From Craspedostauros australis (Eukaryota > Bacillariophyta > Bacillariophyceae > Mastogloiales > Achnanthaceae): DNA of 64,000 bases. Below are positions 20,980 through 31,100 of the stretch, one piece after another. The stretch covers positions 2,416,041 through 2,480,040 of the forward strand of contig JAMXDE010000011.1 in the NCBI GenBank assembly GCA_026770025.1, in the 5' to 3' direction. The notes under the pieces are model-generated. The model had not been told where the DNA came from. It did no database searches and saw only the letters and a list, made by a program, of their open reading frames with translations. Every line of letters begins with the position of its first letter. Within the stretch, counting starts at the first letter, position 1. Position numbers and translations under genes: made by a program.

Positions 20980-23900
20980 TCAGGATTGTGCAGTGGTATC
21001 CAGATCTTGCATACTGCAACGATCGAGCGCAGTTCCTGGGTCAGTGGACCCGCGGCCTTCTTCGACCAACGCCAAGATGGGCGGTAATCGCAGTTGTCCC
21101 TTGCACGATGCTTGATCGTCACCAACCATCTTCCCTGGACGATGCTCAATCAGGCTTCCGCCTGGTTGTGTTGGTTCCCTCCTCGCCAGAGCAAATGCTT
21201 GTTGGTGCATGACGCCGTCGATGAAACATTTTCCGAGAGTCAGCGTCAAGAATTCGCCGTAATGACCAGCGATGCTTGATTCATCCACCACACTCCCATC
21301 ACTGAATGTCACCAGGGCAGTTTCGCAAACGCAAGAACCAAAATACAGCAACCTTCCCTGTACATCTGCACCTTTGAATCGGAGCACTGCATTCATCATC
21401 GCGGTGCCCCATAGAAGTGATGCAAAGGACCAGATTTGGATCCAGTAGCACAAGGATTGGTAGACCATGTACAATGGAATACACCATGGTTCGGTGCGGT
21501 TGCTGCTTCCCGCCAGCGCGACCGTCTCAACTGCTCGCAACAGGATGAGCCAGACGACAGTGTGGATGATAACGCACGTTACGACAACCGGCACCGCGCT
21601 CAAAGGCGTTTGTGGCTTGATGGCGTGCATCCACAGCTCGAATGCTGGGACGAAGCTGGCAGCGATCATGATTATCATGGCGATGTACAGAATCGTGCTC
21701 AGGAAGGTGATCTGAATCAATTCACAATTTGTGAGAGACCTGTTACTGGGGTGACGTTGTTCGTGGATCAGGTCGGTGGCAATGTATGTGGCTGGAGACA
21801 CCAAGGCATTACGGACCGTCGCGCCTGGACCGCAGACCACATTAAATCCGATGCTGCTGTCTTCAACTTTGATAGCTTTGTATTGGCCATCCTCTTCGAT
21901 GTGGAAGGAAACCTTGGAAACGAAGGATCGTCGAATGGTGATGAGGTCGACTTTCGATGGGTGGAAGCTGTCGCAGAAGACTTTTGATCGCAGATCGATG
22001 TCCAGTCCATGAGCCATTTGGACCAGAGTCCAGATGATCGAATTGTGCGTCGGTCCGTCGAGCATCAGACATGCCAGGTTGAAGTGGTAGTCGCATGCCC
22101 AATCGGTGAATTCACTCAAGATGCCCGCCCTCGCTTTGCCTGGCCTTTTCTTGCCGATCATCACCCACTTGAGCATGATGCTGGATATCATCAGCAGTAC
22201 TGATGTTAGACCGATGGATATAATCCAATATTGCAGTTTGGAATATCTCCAGTCTGGAAGATGATCTCGGACCAAGATATTAGAAATCAGGAAGCAGCAG
22301 AAGGTTATGTATATCTCGACAAGCAGCCATGTCATCTTCATACCACCCAGGATGATCCATCTGGCATCGTTTCTTGACATTGCGCTTTCGTCTATGTCGA
22401 TCTCTGTACTTGCAACTGCTTGTTGCGGATCGTCGCCGTTACGGTAGCTGTCGCTATCACCGCGGTCAACACTGACGCTGTTGCTGTTTTGTGACGATGT
22501 CGCTTTTGCTGTTGCAAATGTTGTGCTTTTGATATATCCAGGATTGCCTCTGATGACAGTGCTGGATGGTGCTTGGGCGCCCTCAGCCAGCACAGAAATG
22601 TGCTGCACATGGCAATTGGAACCGACCTTGACGCCTGGGCTGAGAATTCCCATGATCATGGCATTCGGTCCCACCTGGATCTTGCGGAACCGCAAGCTGG
22701 GACCTTCTTCATCTTTCCATGGTCCGAACATTCGACAGCGGATTGGCTTGCACACCAAGGCATTGGCATCGACCTTCGCCAGATCGAACTCCCGAATGAA
22801 GGAGGAAATGTTGCAAGACCGATGAACATCAGCGCCCATCAAGTAGCAGAACAACGTCATCAAAGGCGTGCCCACGATGAAGCGTCCGACGAAGTTTTCC
22901 CAAAGATGCACGAGCCTGTCCACGAACCACCATCTGATGAAATAGATGTTGGTCTGATTGACGTACCCTTCTGTGTATTTGCCAATGACAATCCACTTCG
23001 AGAGGATGACCATGAAGGTGAGCGCAATAGCCCAGACTGGAACGATCAATGGTAACAGCACCCATTCATGACCGGAGAGGACGTCGGAGCCAGCGATGGA
23101 TTTTCCAACTTCGTACGCTGGGACGATGGGGAGCGAGAAGATGAGGACTGCGACGAGCACACCGATGGCCTGGATGATAGCGACTGTCGATTGGGACAGA
23201 AACTTCTCATTCGGGATGGAGAGGATCCTCTTGAGGGTTGGGAGGTTGGTTGGTAGGGGCTCCCCCTTTGATGCCTCGAGGAAAGTCTTGAGATCCATCA
23301 CTCTCGGAAAGAGCTGGATGATATTTGCGGGAAGGGTCGTGTTGTATCGCTCAGAAAGGGACTGGCGGAGCTCCAGCTCCATCATGGAGGACAATCCAAC
23401 ATCCTTCCACTCATCGTCGGGGTTGACTTCAGTTCCTGTACAGCTCTCCACAAGGTCATAGAAGTCCATCTCTTCGATGTTGACGTTCTCGATGATGGAC
23501 TTTCTCATCGAGAATCGCTTGGATTGACTTGCAAGATTGCTGCCGTGCGAACTGAAGAAGTTCGATTTTCCGATGACATCCAGCACCATCTTCTGCGTTC
23601 CTTCATGGAGGCGCTGGCGATTTTGGCGTCTCTGGATCTTTCCGCTCGTCGTTTTGGAGATGGATCGCTCTTCCACGGCTGCGACTGTTGCCGGTGTCAA
23701 TCCGATCTGTGAAATGACGTTCCTCCTGACCTGTTGGCAGACCGTCTCGGCATCCTTCGCGTGGCTAGCTCGGATCTCGAAGACGATCTCCAGCTGTCCA
23801 TCGTCGCCCGAATCGTTGGACGAGAAGGCGGCCACGCAACCTGGACGGACAGCGGACGATGCCTCCTCGACGGCGTGTTCGATGTCTTGGGGATAGTAGT

Positions 23901-25599
23901 TGACACCGTTGACGATGACGATGTCCTTCTTGCGGCCGCAGATGTAGAGGTAGTCGTCTTGATAGAATCCGTAGTCACCTGTGCGCAAGTACATCTTGCC
24001 ATCGGCACTGGCATCGGCATCGGACGATGAATCACCCTCCACTCGCAGCGTGGCTTGGAAGGCCTCCTTGCTGAGCTGTGGCTGATTGTAGTATCCAGCG
24101 GTAACGGACGCTCCCGCAACCCAGATCTCCCCAGTGACGTTGTCTGGACGTTGCACGCGAGTGTCCGGGTCCACGATGATGATGTCGACCGAGCTGTGCA
24201 GATTGCTGCGCTGGGCGATGGCGATGAATGGTTGGAGATCTTCATCTGGTCTCATGGTTGAGAGATGGAAGCCATGGTTGTAGCTGACGCCAACCACGTT
24301 CTCCGCCAGTCCGTACGCTGCGAGGAACCAGTCCTCGCGCAAGTTGTACTGGCAGAATGCATCGGCGAAGTTCTTCTCGGTGTCAAGCCGGATTGGTTCA
24401 GCGGCGTTTTGGAGATGAAGCACGCTCGAGAGGTCCAGCTTGGGGATGGGATTCGTCTTCCCTTTGGGGCTCTCCACGGCCTCGTTGTACTTGCGGGTGA
24501 CCAGCCGATAACCGAAGTCAGGGGCAGCGCTGATGTGGCACCTGTGCTGCGACATGAGATCAACCCAGAGCAATGGGTTGCGGATGAAAGCAATCGGCGA
24601 AATCATGTGAGAACGATAGGCACCCGCCAACGGCGCAATGCCCATCTCGATGAGGCCCATGTCGTGGTACTGGGGAAGCCAGGAGCATGTCGCGATGCGC
24701 TCCGGGACTTGGCTTGCGCCACCCAGCTGGTCTTTGAATGACTCTAGCCAGTAGCTCTGAACGAGCTCGATGTTGGCTCTCAGCGCGTTGTGGGTCACCA
24801 TCACGCCCTTGGGGTTGCCCGTGCTTCCAGATGTGTACTGGAGGAAGGCGAGGTCCGAGCCTTTGATGTTGGGCTCGTCGAATGAAGGTGGCGGCGACGA
24901 TGAGCGGCCGGACACGAGGCTGGAAAAGAAGCCTGTCTTGGCTTGCTTGTTCCTGCCGTTGGTCTTGTCCGCGATGAACGGATCGTGACGGATGATGCGG
25001 TCGGTGACTTGGTACTTGACACCGCTCGGCCACATGGCGCGGCTCTTGGATGCTGGGTTGGCGCGATCGGCGGCGCGGAACAAGTTGATGGATGTTTGGG
25101 TGAGGATGATTGCCGGGGCGCAATCCTCGATGACCTTGTTCATCTTGGTGAGCGACTTGACGAGCGGCGGTCCAGGAGGGTAGACCAACACGGCTGTCAC
25201 TCCCGCACGGAGGCATCCCAGGAACATGGCGAAGAAGTGGAGTCCAAAGTCGTAGCAGAGGACGACGCGGTCATCTTTCTTCACACCCCATTTGTTGCGA
25301 AGAAGGTGGGCGCAGTGTCCTGCTTCATCCCAGAGCTGTTGGAAGGTGTAGTTGTTGGCTGCCTTGCCTTTTTCATTGTACCAGGTGGAGAAGACGGTGT
25401 CGGACTTGAGTTCGACGATGTACTTGATGTGTTCGACGAAGGACTTGGTTTGGATGGACTTGTGGATGATCTCGTGCTCAGTGGTGATGGTGTTGGCCTT
25501 GGTGGTGCCAGCCTCGATGTCGTTGACAGAGACAACATCGCGCTGTACTTGCGCAGCCGTGGAGCTCTTCGAGTCCACACAATAGGGTTGCTTATCCAT
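20980..25599 (-). CDS. FAAL - carrier protein - Pls/PosA-like membrane synthetase
   Basis: A 1539-residue intron-free protein. Residues about 50-680 are an adenylate-forming domain of fatty-acyl-AMP ligase type: YTSGSTGNPKG at 255-265, the SWLPQYHDMGLIE block, an AAEPIR block, YGLAE, and the catalytic-type Lys K654 in SGKIQRR. A carrier domain follows (about 700-775) with the phosphopantetheine Ser in GLSSMM (S738). The rest, about 800-1539, alternates membrane segments with three left-handed beta-helix-like regions (clearest at about 965-1015, with VGPNAMI, VGSNCHV and GNPGY). This is the layout of Pls/PosA nonribosomal peptide synthetases such as epsilon-polylysine synthetase, but with an acyl-activating first domain. 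The ATG at 25599 has a CAAAC-rich leader. The product is unknown; acyl-amide formation at a membrane is inference. Confidence 0.8.
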   Translation of the reverse strand: MDKQPYCVDSKSSTAAQVQRDVVSVNDIEAGTTKANTITTEHEIIHKSIQTKSFVEHIKYIVELKSDTVFSTWYNEKGKAANNYTFQQLWDEAGHCAHLLRNKWGVKKDDRVVLCYDFGLHFFAMFLGCLRAGVTAVLVYPPGPPLVKSLTKMNKVIEDCAPAIILTQTSINLFRAADRANPASKSRAMWPSGVKYQVTDRIIRHDPFIADKTNGRNKQAKTGFFSSLVSGRSSSPPPSFDEPNIKGSDLAFLQYTSGSTGNPKGVMVTHNALRANIELVQSYWLESFKDQLGGASQVPERIATCSWLPQYHDMGLIEMGIAPLAGAYRSHMISPIAFIRNPLLWVDLMSQHRCHISAAPDFGYRLVTRKYNEAVESPKGKTNPIPKLDLSSVLHLQNAAEPIRLDTEKNFADAFCQYNLREDWFLAAYGLAENVVGVSYNHGFHLSTMRPDEDLQPFIAIAQRSNLHSSVDIIIVDPDTRVQRPDNVTGEIWVAGASVTAGYYNQPQLSKEAFQATLRVEGDSSSDADASADGKMYLRTGDYGFYQDDYLYICGRKKDIVIVNGVNYYPQDIEHAVEEASSAVRPGCVAAFSSNDSGDDGQLEIVFEIRASHAKDAETVCQQVRRNVISQIGLTPATVAAVEERSISKTTSGKIQRRQNRQRLHEGTQKMVLDVIGKSNFFSSHGSNLASQSKRFSMRKSIIENVNIEEMDFYDLVESCTGTEVNPDDEWKDVGLSSMMELELRQSLSERYNTTLPANIIQLFPRVMDLKTFLEASKGEPLPTNLPTLKRILSIPNEKFLSQSTVAIIQAIGVLVAVLIFSLPIVPAYEVGKSIAGSDVLSGHEWVLLPLIVPVWAIALTFMVILSKWIVIGKYTEGYVNQTNIYFIRWWFVDRLVHLWENFVGRFIVGTPLMTLFCYLMGADVHRSCNISSFIREFDLAKVDANALVCKPIRCRMFGPWKDEEGPSLRFRKIQVGPNAMIMGILSPGVKVGSNCHVQHISVLAEGAQAPSSTVIRGNPGYIKSTTFATAKATSSQNSNSVSVDRGDSDSYRNGDDPQQAVASTEIDIDESAMSRNDARWIILGGMKMTWLLVEIYITFCCFLISNILVRDHLPDWRYSKLQYWIISIGLTSVLLMISSIMLKWVMIGKKRPGKARAGILSEFTDWACDYHFNLACLMLDGPTHNSIIWTLVQMAHGLDIDLRSKVFCDSFHPSKVDLITIRRSFVSKVSFHIEEDGQYKAIKVEDSSIGFNVVCGPGATVRNALVSPATYIATDLIHEQRHPSNRSLTNCELIQITFLSTILYIAMIIMIAASFVPAFELWMHAIKPQTPLSAVPVVVTCVIIHTVVWLILLRAVETVALAGSSNRTEPWCIPLYMVYQSLCYWIQIWSFASLLWGTAMMNAVLRFKGADVQGRLLYFGSCVCETALVTFSDGSVVDESSIAGHYGEFLTLTLGKCFIDGVMHQQAFALARREPTQPGGSLIEHRPGKMVGDDQASCKGQLRLPPILALVEEGRGSTDPGTALDRCSMQDLDTTAQS

Positions 25600-26188
25600 G
25601 GTGACGAAACACTTTCTGTGGGAGGATGATTATGCTGTGTTTGTTCGTTAGTTTTGTGAGTTTGTTTGTTAGTTTGTTTATTTTGTGTCGGCATGCATTT
25701 GATTTGTGTTTCGTTGCGTGTTTGGGACGCGCCTCTCTGGCCCATCTTCGTGGTCGAAGTCCAAACAACCGTGGAGGCAACAGCAGAAACAAGTGTGAAG
25801 AACTCAATCCGGAGGCCTCACCACCTTTCGATGGAGGGGTCATCCTCGGCTCTCCCCCCAACAACCACGAGTGGATTTCGCGGCGACTGGTGTCTGTCTG
25901 TTGAATGCAATCCAGATCTTCGGAGGCGAATGCAACAGCGGTGATTCCACGACCAGATCAAAAACCAAAGGGGTCCTGCTGGCGCCAGTGCATGCAAAAC
26001 ATGACACACAGTCTCCGGTCATTTGTAAAAGTGGGGGTCACTTTCTCGCAAAGAGCCAGCAAATTCATTTAACCCAACCCGTCTCCACAAATGACCAAAC
26101 TCTGCAAGTCAGTAAACAGGTACAAGTCAGTAAAAAGGTAATTTCACCACGCAAAAGCTAGTAGTGGGGTTTTCTCTTGTTTTGGGTC
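25600..26188. other. Upstream region of the synthetase gene
   Basis: On the minus strand the first 100 bp read as a CAAACAAACTAAC-rich leader typical of the other host genes here. The remainder must include the promoter. No other gene is recognised before the Copia-1 target duplication (GTGAT, 26189-26193). Confidence 0.5.
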
Positions 26189-26193
26189 GTGAT

Positions 26194-26326
26194 TGTTGGC
26201 ATACGTACGCAGGACAGACGTCCGCAGCCTCCGCCTCTGAAGAGTGACAACGGAGACAGTCTCCTCCCATAAATCCATCATTAGCACACACACACACACA
26301 CACATCCTCCCGTACAGATACTGACA
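26194..26326 (+). repeat. Copia-1 5' LTR (133 bp)
   Basis: Begins TGTTGG and ends CTGACA, with a (CA)n run inside. It matches 32200-32330 except for one CA unit. No standard initiator-tRNA primer site was recognised in the bases following the LTR. Confidence 0.92.
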
Positions 26327-26418
26327 GGTTATGGCTTGTTTCACGCTATTGTGATCACATCCTCTCCTTTCTTCGTGCTCTTCGTTTCAGGACGTTTCAT
26401 TCCCTGGCCTCGAGCTGT

Positions 26419-28188
26419 ATGCCCTCTCGTCACCCTTTCTTCGCTCCGCACTTCGTTCCACTCTCTACCATGGCCCCCGCTGATGACACCGCTCCGCCCG
26501 CTGCGACGGTGACAACCGCTCAAACCATTTCGCTTCGCCTTGGATGGAAATGGTTTCCGACCGCCATGGAGGAGCTGCAGGTGCGCACTGACGACGAGCT
26601 CTACGACCTCTTCTACGCGCCCGATGATGGCTTTCACGAGTGCCTCTGCGTGTGGTCTGCAACGAGCCCACTTCATGTGCGGCACTTGTGGCGCCTTCGC
26701 GCGTGGTATTTGCAATCCGGCGACACTGACGAGCAGTGGGCATCCAACCTCTCGGCGCGCGAATTCCGTCCTTTCATGCGCCTCGAGAATCCGATTCCGC
26801 CCGACTTCCGCTCCGTCCCCATGTCGGTGGCCTCTGTCGCTTCGCGCACTGCTCACACAGGTCTACGCGCGGGTGACGAGGTCGTGGACATCTCCAAGGT
26901 GGCCGATCCTGCTGCGACCGTGCCGCCTGAAGGTGATACTCCTCCTCGCGACGACAGCACGCCTGGCGATGGTGCGGCTTCTACTGCTCCTGCTGTGGAC
27001 TCGCATACTCTCCCGCCTGCTGGCTTCGAGAGTCCCCGTTGTGAGACCGCGGATTTCGACTACGTCACCGACTCTGGCGTGGACTACTCTGTGGCTAACG
27101 CCAGCCCCGCATTCCGTCGGCACCGTACCTACGAGGTCCCACCCGCTCTCGAGCGTCTGGACTACGGTGTCGGCCCGGCGTGGGACAAGTGGCGTCTTCC
27201 CCTGAAGGACAACTCGCCAACCGCCGTGTTCAACTGGTATGGCCAGTTCCAGGCTGCTGCCGCATGCGCGGACTTGCACTTTTGCCCGCTGAGCTCCTTC
27301 CAGCCGTCCACCTCTGTCATTCCGCGCAATGTTCACGGTCCCCGTGTCTTTGCCATGAATGATCAGCTGGTGGTTAAGCTGCAGGCCGACGGCATCATCA
27401 ACCTGGAGCATGCGGCGCTTCGCCTGAAGTACACCAGCAGCATAGGCATCATGCCACATCGGCTGTCGGCGTACGTGTTCCTACACACCCTGCTCCCTGG
27501 CGCGTACGATGCGGTGCAGACACAGGTCCACAAGGCGCCGGCGTTCCATGGCTTGGTGGCCACATATGCTGAACAGCTTCTCAGCTATCAGCTCGTGGAG
27601 AGCCTTGTGTTTCGTCGCCACATCTCTCAGCTGGAACTCACCCACCACTTCCTTGAGGAGCTCCGCGGCCATGGGTACGAGCTGGGACACTTTCATACCG
27701 CGGTTCGTGGTGTTGCCTCAGCCCGAGAGCTTCCGCTCAACCTACGCGTGGAGCAACTTGGGCAGGAGGTTGCCGATCTTCCCCAGACTCCTACACGGGG
27801 TGTCGCACATCGCGTCAACACGCGCAGCCAAGGGCGCAATGACGGTGGTGGCCGCGGGCAGCGTCCAGAACGGCGCCAGCATGCATTCTACAAACCCATG
27901 CCTGGTGCCTTCTGTGAAGCCTGCTGCAACATGGGCCACACCAAGGACACATGCAAGACTTTTGGGTGCCATGCGCACATGACCGAGTTCGCCACGTCTC
28001 ACCCTGATTATGCGGCCAGCATGCGCGACAAGTTCCGCGGGCACTTCACCAAGCAGACTTTCAAGGCAAATGCTTGGGCCATACAGCGTTTTGGCGGTGA
28101 GGATCACGAGTCCCTCGCTGGCCTCATGGTGTCTGATGAGGTACTTGAGTCCGTCGATCAGGATTTTTGGACTGCCGGCCAGGAGTAA
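26419..28188 (+). CDS. Copia-1 Gag (capsid/nucleocapsid) protein
   Basis: A 589-residue Gag from the ATG at 26419; the in-frame ATG at 26470, in an ACCATGG context, may be the real start (572 residues). It should form the virus-like particle in which reverse transcription happens. A zinc knuckle C-X2-C-X4-H-X4-C is visible at residues 499-512 (CEACCNMGHTKDTC), preceded by an Arg/Gly-rich basic stretch. The frame ends in a single TAA at 28186-28188. The next codons run open, in the same frame, into pol, so Pol is probably made as a Gag-Pol fusion by stop-codon readthrough or another bypass. Confidence 0.85.
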   Translation: MPSRHPFFAPHFVPLSTMAPADDTAPPAATVTTAQTISLRLGWKWFPTAMEELQVRTDDELYDLFYAPDDGFHECLCVWSATSPLHVRHLWRLRAWYLQSGDTDEQWASNLSAREFRPFMRLENPIPPDFRSVPMSVASVASRTAHTGLRAGDEVVDISKVADPAATVPPEGDTPPRDDSTPGDGAASTAPAVDSHTLPPAGFESPRCETADFDYVTDSGVDYSVANASPAFRRHRTYEVPPALERLDYGVGPAWDKWRLPLKDNSPTAVFNWYGQFQAAAACADLHFCPLSSFQPSTSVIPRNVHGPRVFAMNDQLVVKLQADGIINLEHAALRLKYTSSIGIMPHRLSAYVFLHTLLPGAYDAVQTQVHKAPAFHGLVATYAEQLLSYQLVESLVFRRHISQLELTHHFLEELRGHGYELGHFHTAVRGVASARELPLNLRVEQLGQEVADLPQTPTRGVAHRVNTRSQGRNDGGGRGQRPERRQHAFYKPMPGAFCEACCNMGHTKDTCKTFGCHAHMTEFATSHPDYAASMRDKFRGHFTKQTFKANAWAIQRFGGEDHESLAGLMVSDEVLESVDQDFWTAGQE

Positions 28189-31100
28189 GCGAACTCTGGT
28201 GAGCGGCCATTATCCAACGATCGCTACAGCGGGAAACCAGCAGGTCATCGCAATGATGAGGTTTCCGCGCTTTCTTCACCTGCTGCTTCGGCAATCCAAC
28301 CACTCAAGCTTGTGGGATATGCCGTGGTCAGGGCTTGCCGCGTCCATGCCGCTCGCACTGATGGGCCCCGCGTCCGGGCTTGGAATCCCTTCAATGGAGT
28401 GGGCCAGTGTGACATCGGCGCCAATGTGAGTGCTACCCCATACAAGGAGGTTTTGCGGGGCCACCAGCCATTCCCGTCGCCACTCATGCTTGCGGCTGCC
28501 GATGCCCATGCCGAGTCCATGGTGTGCCCTGGTGAAGGCTTCCTGGACGTGCCCACATGTGAAGGGTCTTCCATCTCCGTCCGCACTGCGCTGTGCCCTC
28601 ATCTGGCGGAGACGCTTATCTCGCCACAGTCCATCGTGCGGCAGAGCGACAACGACTTCCAACGGTTCACCTTCGCGTCCGACTCAGGAGGTGCCACCCT
28701 CACGTTCCATGGTGCGCGTGGCGATTGCTCTGCATCCATGACCCAGTCCAATGGGCTGTACTTCTTCACTGGTGACGCCACTCGGTCGCCCATGGCGTTC
28801 TCCATCCAGACTTCGTCGCCCGCACTGCAGGCCGAGCTTTGGCACATGCGCCTGGGGCACCCTGGCATGTCACAGCTGGAGAAGCTCCCGGCACATGCTA
28901 CTGGCATGCCTGGCAAGCTGAGGTCGAGCGCACATCCTATGCGGCACTGCGAGACGTGCAGCCAAGCTCATCGGCAGAAGGCAGCTCGTGGACCCAACGT
29001 GGATTTTGTCCAGCCACATCCGGGCGCTCGCTTCCATGCCAACTTTGGCTTCATGCGTGCTACCAATGAGGCTTATGGCGCTGCCAAGCTTCGTGGCAAA
29101 GGTGCTCACCGCCGCGTTGTGCTATCCCTTGAGGGGTTCACGTCGTACCTGCTCATCACTGATGCATACACGCGGTACACCTGGGTGTTCCCGACCAAGG
29201 ACAGATCACCTCCAGTTGAGATCTTCACTAAGCTCCTGGGTGATTTTGGTCGGCGCTCAGGTCATCGCGCGGTACGAGTGGACACTGGCGGCGAGCTCGC
29301 TCGATCTGGGGCTTTCCAAGTGGCCGTCCGTGATGCCGGGTACAACCTTGAACCCACTGGCGCTGGCTGCTCCTGGATGAATGGAAAAGTGGAGCGGCTG
29401 AACCGCACTTTTGGCGTCATGACGAGGGCTCTGCTATACTCAGCTGGTCTCAAGCCACAGTTTTGGGCCCTTGCACTTGTGCATTCGGTCTACTTGAAGA
29501 ACCGACTGTGGCATGCGTCCGTCTCCAAGACGCCATACGAGCTCGAACATGGAGTCAAGCCTGATCTTCAACACCTGCGTGTTTTTGGATCCCGCGTCAC
29601 TGTCCGAAAGCCTGGGCATCCGCCTGCGAAGCTCGACATACATACCTACAATGGCGTCTTCGTGGGGCACACTGCAACGCCAACCCTTCATCGATACTAC
29701 GACCTTGACTCTGGCCGCATAAAGACTGCTGGCAACATCATGTTCGACGAGGCTCACTTCACGTCCAGCAGTCGGCCTCCAGGACCGCAGCTTTTGTTCG
29801 AGCTGGGATTTCACGCACCTCATGGCGTTGACGCATCGGTCCCAGTGAAGGGTGGTCATATCCCAGTCGACGGTTCCGGTGAACACCGCATCCTGGTCGA
29901 GTCCTGCGTGGCATGCGGTGATTCAGAGTTGCACGCCGCCGCTGCAGCATGCTCTTCCACCGTTCGTCACTTTGCGCGATCGCTGGAGATGGCGAGCGAA
30001 CCTTTTGGCTTTCCATTCGCACAAGACATTGAGGTGTCTGGCTCGGACCCGTGCGCTGGACTGGTGCTTGTGCCCGACGATGCGCGAGGACGGCTGCAGC
30101 TGCAGACGTGTACACCTGACACTCCGGCTGCTCGCATTCCCCGATGGCGGTCATGTCTCCGGTCTGCACATTTGCTCACGCTGGATGGCAACAACATTTC
30201 CAGTGGTGATGAAGTCGTTCGCGTCATCTCGGATGCACGGCAGCGCAAGGCGGGTCCGATCGTCGCGATCTTCGCTTTTGATGAGGCACGCAACGCGCTG
30301 TCACAACAGGGTGTCCCGCAGCTCTACTTCGACCAGCTTCGGCATGTCCACGACGTCCTTCGGCAGATTTCGCCGCAAGCTCGCGCTGTCACTGATGCTC
30401 CCAAGCTCACACGGCGCAAGTTGTTGCTGCGGGATGACTGGGATGAGTGGCAAGCTGCGGAGTTCAAGCAGATGGAGCAGTACCACCATCAAGGGATGTT
30501 CGGTGATCCAGTGGACGCTCCTTCCGGTGCAGCGGTGTTCAATTGGGTGTGGGTGTATGTTGTGAAGGCCCATGAAAACAACCGCAAGAAGGCCCGCGCA
30601 GTCTGCGATGGTTCCACCCGAGGAGGCAACGTCCGTGTCTTTGGTCATACCTATGCTGCCACGCCGGATCTCACTGAATTTCGCATCCTTGTTGCTATTG
30701 CTGCCGTCCAACGCCTGCTCATCTTTGGAGCTGACGTCGCCAATGCTTTTGCTGAAGCTCCGGCCAGCGCGCAACGATACTACATGAAGGTGGACGATCA
30801 ATTCCGTTCGTGGTGGGAGCAGAAGCATGGTGCTACCATTCCTCGTGGCCATGTTGTGCCCGTTCTCAAGAACCTACAGGGTCATCCTGAGGCGCCTCGA
30901 CAATGGAGCATCCATGTCAATGGGATCATGAAGCGCATGGGCCTGACGTCCACCACGCACGCCCCGTGCCTTTACACTGGACTCATCCGCGGTGAGCGTG
31001 TCTACATACTCCGGCAAGTCGACGACTTCGCAGTCGCCACGTCACGGCAGACCACCTACGTCGCGTTCTGTGATTTGCTTGACGAGCAACTCAATCAGCC

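Noticed and set aside
26281-26304. (CA)n run as an independent microsatellite
   Set aside because: It is part of the Copia-1 LTR and is present in both copies.
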